Below, in pieces: positions 1 through 12,157 of a DNA stretch of 64,000 nt. Source of the DNA: Fennellomyces sp. T-0311 (lineage: Eukaryota; Mucoromycota; Mucoromycetes; Mucorales; Lichtheimiaceae); assembly GCA_025266875.1 (NCBI GenBank), contig JALLLT010000029.1:248001-312000 (forward strand), read 5' to 3'. Under the pieces are notes generated by a model. The model worked only from the letters and a program-made list of their open reading frames with translations. It was not told the DNA's origin and ran no database searches. The translations under genes and the position numbers were made by a program. Within the stretch, counting starts at the first letter, position 1; every line of letters starts with the position of its first letter.

Positions 1-433
1 TGTGGCATTAATTACTACTATGCATGTGCAAGCACCCTATTCTTCTTCTTTTACAATTATTATGGCTCTATTTCTCTATATCTCTTACTTTCTCAGGCTG
101 ACAAAACCCCTTCGCTCCTTTCTCTCTTTCTCTGTGTTGTAATAATTCTTCTTTTGTATATGATGTTAACTTACCTAGCGTATAAACAAGGTTCAGATGC
201 AACAATTTCGGATTTTCTGTGTGAAATGCCGATGGGCTGGTCATGGGCTACTCTTATTTTAGTACTGGCCAGTGCCATCAAGTGCCGTGAGCTCTATTAC
301 GTTGACACGTTTCCTTGTGCTGCCATAATTTACACATTAGCAGCGCGCTGAGTGAAATTTCCAGAGTAACGCTGCCAACGCACTTTTCAACCTCCTTCAT
401 CTGCCGAATACTGTAGATGCCATTACGTCCGCC
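1..433. other. Intergenic / promoter side of alpha-COP gene
   Basis: No supported gene. The stretch has pyrimidine-rich runs (CTT and TCTC tracts near 40-60 and 115-150) of the kind found upstream of fungal housekeeping genes. It ends just before the alpha-COP start codon. A 65-codon open frame at 154-351 shows no recognisable motif and I do not call it. Confidence 0.5.
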
Positions 434-3400
434 ATGCAAATGCTAACTAAGGTACGCATTCAGAATCATAAGTCACGCAGGCGCCATCGTTCTTCTGCTG
501 GATGGGAAAAGACGCTAACGATTAGAGAACCATCGAAACACTTATAGTTCGAATCAAAAAGCAACCGCGTCAAAGGCATTTCATTTCACGCGAAACGGCC
601 CTGGATTTTGGCGTCACTGCATAATGGATGTATACAGCTATGGGATTATCGCATGGGCACCCTGCTCGAACGATTTGACGAGCACGACGGTAATGGACAT
701 GGTCTAAAGTCTTTTCTCAGGTTCTGAATGGTGTTTCATCTACAGGCCCGGTGCGCGGCATTGCTTTCCACCCTACGCAGCCGCTGTTTGTATCCGGAGG
801 CGACGACTACAAAATCAAAGTATGGAACTACAAAACACGCCGCTGCCTCTTCACGTTGAATGGCCATTTGGACTACGTACGCACGGTCTTCTTCCACCAC
901 GAATACCCATGGATCATCTCAGCTTCGGACGATCAGACGATCCGCATTTGGAACTGGCAGTCGCGCAACTGTATCGCTATTCTGACCGGCCACAACCACT
1001 ACGTCATGTGCGCCCAATTCCATCCCAAGAACGATCTCGTTGTTTCCGCATCCATGGATCAGACCGTGCGCGTCTGGGATATCTCGGGTCTGCGCAAAAA
1101 GAACCAGGCACCCACCCCCATGAGCTTCGAGGACTCGTTCAATCGTCAGAGTCAGGCCGATTTGTTTGGCTCTACCGATGTCATGGTCAAGTATGTTCTT
1201 GAAGGCCACGATCACGGCGTCAACTGGGCCTCCTTCCATCCTACCTTGCCTCTCATTGTCTCTGCCGGCGATGATCGCCAGGTCAAGCTCTGGCGTATGA
1301 GTGGTAAGTTCTCCAGGCTGTATATTGCTATGGAAGCGAGGCTAATCGGCAATGCTGTTGCTTAGAAACAAAGGCTTGGGAAGTGGACAGCTGTCGAGGC
1401 CACTACAACAATGTCTCAAGCGCCATCTTCCACCCACGACAAGAACTTATCCTGTCCGATGGTGAAGACAAATCGATTCGTGTGTGGGATATGACAAAAC
1501 GCACCTCGCTTGCAACATTCCGACGAGATCATGATCGTTTCTGGGTCCTCACCGCTCACCCTGAACTCAATCTATTTGCAGCAGGTAAATAGACGCCGAC
1601 ACTATAACCAGGGATGTGTATTGACGGCAATCACTAGGTCACGACAGCGGTCTGATCGTGTTCAAGCTTGAGCGAGAGCGGCCTGCCTATCAGGTACATC
1701 AGAACCAGGTGTACTATATCAAAGACAAGGTCATCCATATCCACGACTTGAACAGCGGTGCCGACCAGGAAGCCCTCAGCGTCCGCAAGCTGGACTCGTC
1801 GTATATTGTTCCACGCACATTGTCGTACAATCCTGCAGAACGTGCTGTTCTTGTTACCTCGGTAATGATCTGATCAAGCTGACGGTGTGAGCATGTAGGT
1901 AGCTAACAGCTGTTATTTAGCCGCATGAGGGCGGTATCTACGAGCTATACCATTTGCCAAAAACATTGTCTGGGACCTTAAAGGAGCCGTCGGATGACTC
2001 GAAACGAGGCGAAGGACAGACAGCTCTGTTTATTGCGCGCAACCGGTTCGCGGTGTTTGACAAGGCCGGGCAGCAGGTGCAGATCCGCGACCTTTCAAAC
2101 AACCCCACCAAGTCGTTCAAGACGCCTGGGCAGGTCAACGATATATTTTATGCAGGCACGGGCGGCCTCTTAATGTCGACGCCGACGTCGGTGATTCTGT
2201 ACGATATACAACAGCGACGTGTCTCGGCCGAGCTGCCAGCCACGTCCGTCAAATACGTTGTCTGGAACGCAGACATGTCCATGGTGGCATTGCTCAGCAA
2301 GCACTGTAGGTCCTAACGCTCTGTCGTGCGCGCGCGTCTGTCTGACTGACGCCTACTCTGTAGCCATCACGATTGCCACCAAGAACCTCAAGCAGGTGTG
2401 CCAAGTGCACGAGACGATCCGAATCAAGAGCGGAACGTGGGATGACAGCGGAGTGTTCATTTACTGCACACTGAACCACATCAAATATGCTCTGCCCCAA
2501 GGGTAAATAACAACACAGAAACACAAGGCCTAGAACTTACACATGCATACTCCAGCGACAGTGGTATCATTCGAACCCTCGAGCAGCCTGTTTACCTGAC
2601 ACGTGTCAAGGGCAAGACGCTGCATGTCTTGGATCGCGAGGCCACGCCGCGCACCATCAAGATCGACCCCACCGAGTACCGCTTCAAGCTGGCGCTTGTC
2701 AAGAGACAGTACGAAGAGGTGCTCCACATCATCCGAAACTCTAACCTTGTGGGCCAGTCGATTATTGCCTATCTGCAGAAGAAGGGGTACCCCGAGGTGA
2801 GCTGGCTGCATACATGTGTACACCGATCAAACTCTAACGGTGTATTCTAGATTGCATTGCATTTTGTTCGCGATCCCCGGACACGCTTCGAGCTTGCTCT
2901 AGAATGCGGCAACCTGGACATCGCCGTAGACACCGCAAAGTCTATTGACCAGCCCGACTGCTGGTCCAAGCTCGGCACCGAGGCCCTGCGCCAGGGTAAT
3001 TTTAAGATTGTCGAGATGGCCTACCAGCGAACCAAGAGCTACGACCGTTTATCGTTCATGTACCTGGTCACCGGCAACGAGAACAACCTTCGACAGATGC
3101 TCAAGATTGCCGAGCTGCGGAACGACCCCATCTCGAGCTTCCAAAACGCGCTATACCTGGGCGATATCGACGAGCGTGTGCGCTTGCTTGAGCAAGTTGG
3201 ACAGGGCCCATTGGCCTATTTGACTGCCCAATCACACGGTTTGAGCGAAAAGGCAGACGCCATCTTGGCGCAGGCTGGAAAGGAAGTGAGCGACGTGCAA
3301 CTTCCCAAATCCACCTGCGAGTTACCGGCCATCCCCAAGCCTGCCGTGCAACTCGAAGACCCCAGCTGGCCTCTCTTGACCGTCTCCAAGAGCTTCTTTG

Positions 3401-4684
3401 AAGGCGCGTTTGCGGACGAGACCAGTACGGCTTCCGCTGGACCAAGCTTCGCCTACGACGAGAATCTTGACGAGGCTGCCGGGGATTGGGGAGCAGATGA
3501 TGATGATCTGGGCATTCCTGGCTTATCCGGTAAAGCTGCTGCGGAGGACGACCTGTTTGGAACGCCCGAACCGGCATTGGATGGCGAAGATGAAGAAGAA
3601 GGCGGAGGTTGGGACGTGGATGACGATATCAAGGCTGATCTTGACGCCGAAATTAGTCAAGCGGCTGCACAAGCGACTGCTGAGTTTGTGGCACCCACAG
3701 CCGGCACCAACGAAACCGCCATTTGGAGCCAAAACTCGCCGTTGGCTGCAGATCATATCGCTGCAGGCTCCTTTGAGAGTGCAATGCAAATTCTGAATCG
3801 CCAGGTGGGCATTGTCAACTTTGAACCGCTCAAACCCCACTTTCTGTCCATCTTCCAGGCGTCACAGATCAGTGTATCACCCATCGCATCCAACCCTACG
3901 CTCTTTGCGCCTGTGCGCCGCAATCCCGAAGAATCCAACATCCGCTCCAGCCTGCCCGTGGCCGTATATACCTTTGAAAGCCTGAAAGACAGCCAGCTGC
4001 AACAGGGCTACCGTCTGTTTACAAGTGGTAAACTCGTGGCCGCCCAGGCGCAATTCAAGCAGCTCCTGCATTCTGTGCTCTTTGCGGTGGCAACCAACAG
4101 CGACGACGCGGCTGCCATCGACGGCATGATCGATGTGTGCCGCGAATACATTGTCGGTCTCACGGTAGAGCAGGAACGTCGCCAGACAACGGGCGGTGGC
4201 GCGCGTGCATTAGAGTTGGCCGCATACTTTACGCACTGTCAGCTGGACGTGCGACATGCGCAGTTGGCCCTGCGCCAGGCAACAAAGCAGGCATTCAAGC
4301 TCAAGAACTTCAACACAGCATCCAACTTTGCACGCCGATTGCTGGAGTTGGCTCCACCCAAGCCTGTTGCGGACGAGGTAAAATATGCAATGATTAGATC
4401 GGGAAAGCTCCAAAACTAACAGTGGATGATCGACGATGCAGGCACGCCAAATTCAAGCAGTGTGCGAGCGCAATCTCAGGGACGAGATCGAGCTCAACTA
4501 CGACCAGTACAATCCGTTTGTCATCTGCGGTATCTCGCTGGAGCCTATCTATCGGGGATCGCCCACGACGACGTGCCCGTACTGCCGCGCATCGTTCAAG
4601 CCCGAGCACCAGGGCAAGCAGTGCACGATCTGCGAGCTGGCCCAGATTGGCGCCAAGGCGTCCGGACTCCGTATCATGATTTAA
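434..4684 (+). CDS. COP1: Coatomer subunit alpha (alpha-COP)
   Basis: Large scaffold subunit of the COPI vesicle coat, which drives Golgi-to-ER retrograde traffic by binding dilysine cargo tails through its WD40 domain. Ten exons: 434-451, 548-689, 746-1303, 1366-1584, 1638-1861, 1921-2305, 2364-2502, 2556-2796, 2851-4377, 4442-4684. They give 1231 residues, close to the usual ~1220. The start [16 protein letters not shown] is the typical alpha-COP N-terminus and is split by an intron after codon 6. The WD40 propeller fills about residues 1-320 and ends in the diagnostic [10 protein letters not shown]. The coatomer WD-associated region follows. An acidic linker rich in D/E/G sits near 850-910, and the C-terminal domain ends with a Cys-containing zinc-ribbon-like segment (CPYC, then CTIC). 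A poly(A)-like AATAAA lies just after the stop. Identification is secure; splice sites rest on frame and family conservation. Confidence 0.96.
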
Positions 4685-4895
4685 CAGTAATAAAATTGCA
4701 TGCGATGATAAAGAAAGGCAGTGGTGTTGTTTAAGGGGAGGGAGCGGGTCTCGAAATGGTCCTTCCACCGATTTCTTCATGGTTCCAAACGAGTGCTTTT
4801 TCGTAACTTTATTCGGGTCTAAACCAGTCGCGATATTTAAGCAAGTCCGTTCGCCCCTTTTTTCTCCTTCTTCTTTCTTGTGAACAACAATAAAC
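4685..4895 (+). promoter_or_regulatory. Probable Hsp70 promoter with possible heat-shock element
   Basis: This short interval between the alpha-COP stop and the Hsp70 start contains GAA/TTC blocks around 4752-4790 resembling an imperfect heat-shock element. A TATTTAAG element lies about 60 bp before the ATG, followed by a pyrimidine-rich leader. Assignment is by pattern only; the TTC/GAA spacing is not a perfect 5-bp array. Confidence 0.35.
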
Positions 4896-6495
4896 ATGTC
4901 TGAAGGCAAAGCTGGTAAGCATCGACACGCAGCATGAGCCCGTTACCGCTTTGTTTATACTAAACACACTCTCCACAGTTGGTATTGACTTGGGTACTAC
5001 GTAAGTATACAGATCGCCAGGGCAGCCGCGTAGCCATGGTTACTAAATGATATACAGCTACTCGTGTGTTGGTGTGTGGCAGAACGATCGTGTCGAAATC
5101 ATTGCCAACGATCAGGTAAAGAGAGAACAATGCGAGGGAACGCGTACCGTTGACGGGCATAAAAATGCTGACTCTGAGACAAAAGGGCAACCGCACCACT
5201 CCTTCGTACGTCGGTTTCACCGACACCGAGCGTCTCATTGGTGATGCCGCCAAGAACCAGGTTGCCATGAACCCCTTCAACACCGTCTTCGATGCTAAGC
5301 GTCTGATCGGTCGTCGTTTCGCCGAGCCCGAGGTTCAGGCTGACATGAAGCACTGGCCCTTCAAGATCGTCGACAAGGCCGGTTTGCCCGTCATTCAGGT
5401 CGAGTACAAGGGTGAGACCAAGCAGTTCACTCCCGAAGAAATCTCGTCCATGGTCTTGATCAAGATGAAGGAGGTTGCCGAAGGTTATCTTGGCACCACC
5501 GTCAAGAACGCCGTCATCACCGTTCCCGCCTACTTCAACGACAGTAAGCTTATAAATTTTTGACTTTCGGGAAAATTCCATAATAACAAAAATTTTTTAA
5601 AGGCCAGCGTCAGGCTACCAAGGATTCCGGTGCCATTGCCGGCTTGAACGTCCAGCGTATCATCAACGAGCCCACCGCCGCCGCTATTGCCTACGGTTTG
5701 GACAAGCAGGTCGAGGGCGAGGTATGCATTTCTATATATATACGTGGGTCTACGACTGGATCACTCACCGTTTCTTTGATGACAACAACAGCGCAACGTC
5801 CTTATCTTCGATTTGGGTGGTGGTACCTTCGATGTCTCCCTTTTGACCATTGAGGATGGTATCTTTGAAGTCAAGGCCACTGCTGGTGACACTCACTTGG
5901 GTGGTGAAGATTTCGACAACCGTCTCGTCAACCACTTCATGCAGGAGTTCAAGCGCAAGTTCAAGAAGGACATCAGCGGTAACGCCCGTGCCGTCCGTCG
6001 TCTCCGCACTGCTTGCGAGCGTGCTAAGCGCACTCTTTCCTCGTCTGCCCAGACCTCCATCGAAATCGACTCGCTCTTCGAGGGTGTTGACTTTTACACC
6101 TCGCTCACCCGTGCTCGTTTCGAGGAACTCAACCAGGACTTGTTCCGCTCCACCATGGACCCCGTCGAGAAGGTCTTGCGCGATGCCAAGATCGACAAGG
6201 GCTCCGTCCACGATATCGTCTTGGTCGGTGGTTCCACCCGTATCCCCAAGGTCCAGAAGATGGTCTCTGACTTCTTCAACGGCAAGGAACCCAACAAATC
6301 CATCAACCCCGATGAGGCTGTTGCCTACGGTGCCGCCGTCCAGGCTGCTATCTTGTCTGGTGACACCTCCGAGAAGACCCAGGACTTGCTCTTGCTCGAT
6401 GTTGCTCCCTTGTCTCTCGGTATCGAAACCGCTGGTGGTGTCATGACCGCTCTCATCAAGCGTAACACCACTGTCCCCACCAAGAAGTCCGAGAT

Positions 6496-6529
<34 letters not shown>

Positions 6530-7183
6530 TTGATCCAGGTCTACGAAGGTGAACGTGCCCGCACCAAGGACAACAACTTGCTCGGCAAGTTCGAATTGAC
6601 CGGCATTCCTCCCGCTCCCCGTGGTGTTCCCCAGATTGAGGTCACCTTCGATGTTGATGCCAACGGTATCTTGAACGTCTCTGCTTTGGACAAGACCACC
6701 GGCAAGTCCAACAAGATCACCATCACCAACGACAAAGGCCGTCTCTCCAAGGAAGATATTGAGCGCATGGTTGCTGATGCCGAAAAGTACAAGGCTGAGG
6801 ATGACGCTGCCGCTGCCCGTATCCAGGCCAAGAACGGTTTGGAATCATACGCTTTCAACTTGCGCAACACCTTGCAGGAGGAGAAGGTTGCCTCTGCTTT
6901 GGATGAGGCTGATAAGACCAAGTTGACCGCTGCTGTTGATGAGGCTATCAAGTGGTTGGATGAGTCCCAGGAGGCTTCCAAGGAGGAATACGAGAGCAAG
7001 CAGAAGGAGCTTGAGGAGGTTGCCAACCCCATCATGATGAAGATGTATCAACAGGCTGGTGGTGCTCCTGGTGGTATGCCCGGTGCCGCTGGTGCCGCTC
7101 CCGGTGGTTTCCCTGGTGCTGGCGCTGCCCCCGCCGGTGGCAACAACGACAACGATGGTCCTTCCATCGAAGAAGTCGATTAA
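4896..7183 (+). CDS. HSP70: Cytosolic Hsp70 chaperone (Ssa/Hsc70 type)
   Basis: ATP-dependent chaperone that binds exposed hydrophobic peptides with J-protein and nucleotide-exchange partners. Six exons: 4896-4914, 4979-5000, 5058-5115, 5186-5543, 5603-5721, 5792-7183, giving 655 residues. Visible signatures are IDLGTTYSCVGVW at the N-terminus, [27 protein letters not shown], a GGMPG-rich tail and the terminal EEVD that docks TPR co-chaperones, which places it in the cytosol or nucleus. It starts only 211 bp after the alpha-COP stop. That gap holds GAA/TTC blocks (about 4752-4790) that could be a loose heat-shock element and a TATTTAAG box near 4833. All five introns lie in the first 900 bp, which fits a constitutive member better than a purely heat-induced one (inference). 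Confidence 0.97.
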
Positions 7184-9562
7184 ATTATCTCGCATCTATC
7201 CATATAACTTTCTTCAGCCATTTTTTACCCGCAAGAGTCATTGGAAATTTTTCAAATTTGTAAAAAAAAGAATTAAATGCAAAAGATTAGACCTGCTGTA
7301 ATCTTTAGACATCTAATATATAATAATAAAAAGCCGGCTCTTTTGTACATAGAGTTAAATCTGCGTGGCCTTCCCATTCTTGCATGTCGTTCATCGCCAT
7401 TACCGACGACTCATACTGAACTTGGATTCCATGCTCCATGAATTAATATAGTTTGTATTTAGACAAGTTGGATGATAAGCATATCGCCCGTTGACCCAAT
7501 TATCAAATGAGTTGCTCCTACTTGCCACGCCCTTTTGAACTATACCAGGGCGCCATTACTCGACTATACAGTATATTAACACCATCATACCAGCTAACAC
7601 GCGTAGAGTCGTTGCCACCGGTTAATCATACGTGCTGCAATGGCACCTCGCGTAATAGCACCTCACTTGACGATCAATTGTAGTCATCAATGATATAACG
7701 TGTTCACTCTATATACTAATTAACTGTTTCAACATCAGCATCGTATTACATGCGCAATAAACGAAGAGAGCAAGAAAGAAAGTTGTCAGAGCTGACAATG
7801 GACATTTCCTCATGAGGATTCACCTGGACAATATCCATCAAAGCAAAAGATATATCCAATGGTTTTTATGGCTAGTCCGACAAGCAGCTAGATAAGAAGT
7901 TATAGTAAAAGTAAATAAAAGTCGGTTGCAATTAAGGCTCGGGATGGGCGTGGACCGCCGAGCACAAGCCATCTATAATCGGTCCTTACCCAAGTAAAGA
8001 AGACCGACAGTCATCCTGAAATGGACAAGGTTGCTAGATGCTCGAAAACTCGAGCGCACGGAAAAACAGGGACGAGCCGTAACGGTCGTTTATCTAGATC
8101 GAATGTAAGTACAGAGTATAAAGTTGCAATTTTTTTCACAATAAAGCCTAATACGAAATGAATGTTTGCCAGTATGTAGCAGTGAGAGAATTATTATATG
8201 TTTACGACATTGTACAGCATATCTAAACAGTCATTGCCATCGAAAGAGCAAGCAGTTTCGAAACATTTAACCTATTATTTAACAAGTCGCTTTATATCGA
8301 TGGCCTTTTTTTTTACTTGACGCGAAAAATCCATGTCCCAGGAGGAATCCTCACCCGTTCTAACCGGCCTACGTTCCCCTCAGCCATTAGCTTTTCCGTA
8401 CTTCAGGTATGACGAAGGGAAAGACTTCCAACAGTGTGGTGCCCGGCTAAACCTCCTGGGGGCCATCCCCTGCCTTGCCTACATCGTAGGCTTTGACTAG
8501 GCGGTATATTTGAACGTCTTATTAAGGAGATATCCTTAGGAGGCTTCAGGCGAGGGCTTCACAGATGACTCATGTAAATAGCCATCACGTTCTCAAACAT
8601 AGTAGCCACTACTGGGTTTGCCATGCGGTTCAAACCAGGATACACCCAGTGTCAACCCGCGAAAAATCGATGGTTTGCTGCTATTATATCTCTGAATTCA
8701 GTTTTCGTTGAGTTACATACGACCGACTTTTTTTTAAGTGAGTTTCTGCCTGACAATATCGGTGCGCATAATATCTTCAGGCTCACTTCGACCACTTGTC
8801 CGAGACTGCCCCCGTTCAGGCATCTCTCTTCGGGCCATACCTTTGCCTGAAGCTAGGGCTATAAATACGGGCGGGCAGGCATGTGGACTGACCGTTTTGG
8901 TCCGGTATATACAGACATCGGGCAAAGAAATTAGCGAGAAGGTGGGTGTCCGAACAGGCACGGTCTTATATAGCAGCCCGCCCATCAGGCTACTGGCGCG
9001 ACTGAGTGCCCGAGTGCAAAACATATGTACTTTCTCAATGAAGCATCTATTTAAATGAGACCATGTTATAGATGTAATTCGATTCTATCAAAACTGTGTA
9101 TTACAAATAAGATAAATCAACTAAATATACATTTTTAGTATGGAAAGATTTGTCAAAAAGTTGGACAGTTTCTACAACGATCCGGTTACGCAATGATCGG
9201 CGTTGATGGGCCAAGTTATGATAATGAAAGGCTGCTGCGTCAATAACATTATTCAAATGACCCGGAACACGTTAATCCACAAATGTAGATAAGGATCGGC
9301 GTTAGTGTGAGAGGGCTATGTGTTCAAGCAAACATAATTTCCAGCTGGCATTGTGGAAGCAGGAGAAAAACGCGAAGATAAAATGAATCGATACAATGAT
9401 AAGAAAGAAAATCAATCTTCGGCGTAGTTAATGTGGTGCTTTGCGGAAAGCCATCGCATATAGTAAAAACGGCTACAATAAGCATCCTTCATCTTGAGAA
9501 GTGCGCTTGACAGAGTGTACCTATTTGAAAAACAAAAAGGGTGACAGTGCATGTACTATTAC

Positions 9563-9787
9563 AGTATGTATGCAGTCATCCTTTTCTTGATTAGGACGCA
9601 CAATGTCGAAATGGAATGGAGTGCTCGCAACCACAAAGTTGCGTCGTGTGCAAAGGTCGTCGTTAAGAAAAAAAAACGTGTTCCTGTATAAAAAAAACAA
9701 AACAGAGGCTGTATATGTGCTTTATAGTATGTATGCAGCAACCTTTTTCTTGATTAGGACGCACAATGTCGAAATGGAATGGAGTGC
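9563..9787. repeat. Diverged tandem duplication (two ~62-bp cores, 163 bp apart)
   Basis: The segment starting AGTATGTATGCAG and ending GGAATGGAGTGC occurs at 9563-9624 and again at 9726-9787. Only a few mismatches are visible, all in a short patch (TCATCC versus CAACCT). Similarity fades into both flanks (AAAGTTG follows both copies after a small gap), so the original unit was probably about 163 bp duplicated head-to-tail. No coding function is apparent. Confidence 0.85.
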
Positions 9788-10132
9788 AAAGTTGAGCCAT
9801 GTGGTAAAAAATTTATTCTGAAGCATATTCTCGAACATTGAGCCTCAATTCCATTCAAAGGATATCGAGAGAAAAAAGGTCGCTGAAGAAATACAAAGCT
9901 GAACGAATTCTTGCGCCATTTGCAATGTCGAATTGCTGTTTTGTCTCGGGGTGCCGCTTTGGCCTTTTACACTTCTTGGTCTTTCTTTGTTGCTTGCAGC
10001 AATCCGTCTCTGCCTTTGGCACGCGGAATTACCAAAAAATGAGGTAATAACTTGTTAGAAAAAAAAAGTCCTGCTGTTTCGAAAAAGTGTGTGTAAGATA
10101 GCGATTTCGTGGTCTTAATCTAATAAAGACGA

Positions 10133-10272
10133 TTTTGCCCAAACATTATATACGATAATACAAGGCAAAACTCCATTTCACTTCTCCATCAGTCATTGTT
10201 GCATTAAGATCGTTCATATTTGGAATTCGTCGAGCAGGCCACTTTAATTTAGGCTCTCGGGTTTGGGCAAAA
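10133..10272. repeat. 12-bp perfect inverted repeat flanking ~116 bp
   Basis: TTTTGCCCAAAC at 10133-10144 is exactly reverse-complemented at 10261-10272. No convincing target-site duplication flanks it and the interior has no coding frame. It may be a small MITE-like relic or chance. Confidence 0.4.
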
Positions 10273-10524
10273 GGCATGGCCCATTTTGTTAAGCTCGATG
10301 TTTAACAGGTATGTTTTGTTTAGAGCCTTAAATTCTATAGATGTTTATTGAGCTTTTTTCACAGTATAGAATAAGAAAAATCTGAATTAATGTTAAAAAA
10401 GACTGTAGTTACACAAACCGCCTAAATAGGAATACCATTGTCCAATCACATATACTCATATCACGTGATCACTGTATTTTTTGTTTTGAAACATATTAAA
10501 CACGCGGTTTCACCTGAAACAGAG

Positions 10525-10606
10525 GTCAGTTTGTCCGAGTGGTTAAGGAGAGGGACTTGAAATCCCTTGGGCTCTGCCCGCGCAGGTTCAAACCCTGCAG
10601 CTGACG
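10525..10606 (+). tRNA. tRNA-Ser (anticodon UGA)
   Basis: A complete cloverleaf can be drawn. The 7-bp acceptor stem is GTCAGTT paired with AGCTGAC, with one G-T wobble. The anticodon stem is AGGGA/TCCCT with loop CTTGAAA, giving anticodon TGA at 10558-10560. The long variable arm (GGG...CCC), typical of serine tRNAs, is followed by T-arm GCAGG-TTCAAAC-CCTGC and a G discriminator. No intron is present. A T-run starts immediately after the last base (TTTTATTTTTT) and would terminate RNA polymerase III. It reads UCA and, by wobble, other UCN codons. Confidence 0.97.
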
Positions 10607-10618
10607 TTTTATTTTTTG
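10607..10618 (+). terminator. Pol III T-run terminator of tRNA-Ser
   Basis: TTTTATTTTTT directly follows the tRNA discriminator base, as expected for RNA polymerase III termination. Confidence 0.8.
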
Positions 10619-12157
10619 CACTTCTCGAAAAAAAATAGCTCTATTTTTTTTCTCTCAAATCGGCATTGTTTCCTTGTATAAAGAAAGGAGCAAAAAGCAA
10701 GAAATAACAGTTATGTTTTTAAAAAAAAAAAATGGAACCGGATTTTTTGAACACCGACTTTTTTTTTATTAAAAAATAAACTCTGCTTTGACATATGCAA
10801 GTTGAAATTCCTTCTAATACTAAAGGCATAACTTGACCGATAGATGTGCCCTTACAAAAAGTAAAGTATACAAAATACGAGTGGAAAATGTTAATACAAC
10901 ATCAAGTGAAAGAAATTTTTGTCCCGCTGATTTCATATAACCATATATCAGGTATGCAGATGATAATCGGCCGGTCATGTCATGATAAATAAATTATGCA
11001 GTGTTGAGAGGAACTTGCAGCAATTAAAGAAAAAGTCGAAAGGAATAGAGCATATTCTCATGTTATTGGTGATTAAAATAAGTAAAGCGATCAAAATCTG
11101 CGCTGGTTTTTGCTATATGTGAAATACCAGATCGCTAATGTAAAACCTGTTCACAAGCGGAAATACAAAAGCACAGGTTTCAATAGTAAAGTATATTTAA
11201 CAATACTGCGAGCATCAGGAAAAGTAATCGTTGCCCCTCACTCAATTGTTAATAAAACCGTGACAAGAAAGCTCTATGACGATACACCGTTTGAAATAAT
11301 TGCGCATTATGATCTTCGTTCTAACACGAGTATGGCTTTCACTGTTATTATATTGACGATACTAAAAAGCCTGCTTGACCGCCATTGTAAAAGTTTTGGC
11401 GTGCATGTCTTCTAGACTATCTGTTTGGTAGCTTGATTCGTTTCGCATACTAAAGAATATCATCAATGGTGAGGAAAATCGTTTCACAGGGCGACAAAAG
11501 GATTGGCTTGGGGTAAACTGGTAGGCTACGATTATAGTGTGAGATTCTCGCAACAGATATTTGGCGAATAGTAAGTTGATCAATAGGCAATGTCGTTCTT
11601 CTTGGTAGTAGCCGCTTCAACTTGGCGGGTAAATAACTCTGCAATAGTGCAGGTTTGTATATTTGAGGCACTTGGGGTAGTCAACTGTGCGTTAGTGCAT
11701 ATTTACCATAGTAACTGAGGCGTGTGCTAAGCCAATGAAGTGGCTGACGAGGGTTTGCCATGACAGCGGCGCTACTGGGGTAAAAGTAAGAAGTGGAGGA
11801 TATCAGGTGATTTTAAACATGACAGATTTTATTTTGCGTGCTGCTGAAAGGGAAAGAACATTATAGATTGGATATGGCACCATTTCGAAAAAAAGAAGGC
11901 TTGTGGCACTTGGACGCTTGGATCACCTCGTCCGATTCAACCCGAGTAACGCGGATGGATGGCCCGTCTTTCGTCAACAGGCTGCCAATTGACGTATTCA
12001 AGGGATGTATGCGGCTCAAAGAAAGGCCGTATTGCGCAGTGGGAGCAGTGTGGGCGGGTGGATGCTGAAGGGAATAAGTGCGGTTCAGCCATGCATTTTG
12101 AAAGAGTGACTCAGCTACAAAATTTCAGTGCTGGTCTTTCCGCTTGGTCAAATAACC
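10619..12157. other. Intergenic region before the Cdc4-like gene, no secure gene
   Basis: AT-rich with several A/T homopolymers. A 101-codon frame at 11110-11415 and overlapping minus-strand frames at 11362-11671 lack motifs and context, so I do not call them. The last ~300 bp before 12158 presumably hold the promoter and leader of the F-box/WD40 gene. Confidence 0.45.

Larger units (their letters stand above)
7184..10524. other. Long intergenic region, no secure gene
   Basis: The Hsp70 3' end is AT-rich, with poly(A)-like AATAATAAAA near 7322. Beyond that I find no coding frame with a recognisable family signature. A GC-richer block at about 8330-9030 stands out in composition. It contains a 9-bp inverted repeat (CCCAGGAGG at 8337-8345, its complement at 8452-8460) and overlapping ~100-codon frames on both strands (8734-9058) without motifs. 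This may be a decayed mobile element. The 9563-9787 tandem duplication and a 12-bp inverted repeat (10133/10261) are listed separately. Confidence 0.5.

Noticed and set aside
154..351. 65-codon frame near the window start
   Set aside because: No motif and it lies in the probable alpha-COP promoter side.
8623..8680. Possible tRNA T-arm (GGTTCAAACC)
   Set aside because: No acceptor stem or anticodon arm can be folded around it.
11110..11415. 101-codon plus-strand frame
   Set aside because: No motif, no splice context, and AT-rich codon use unlike neighbouring genes.
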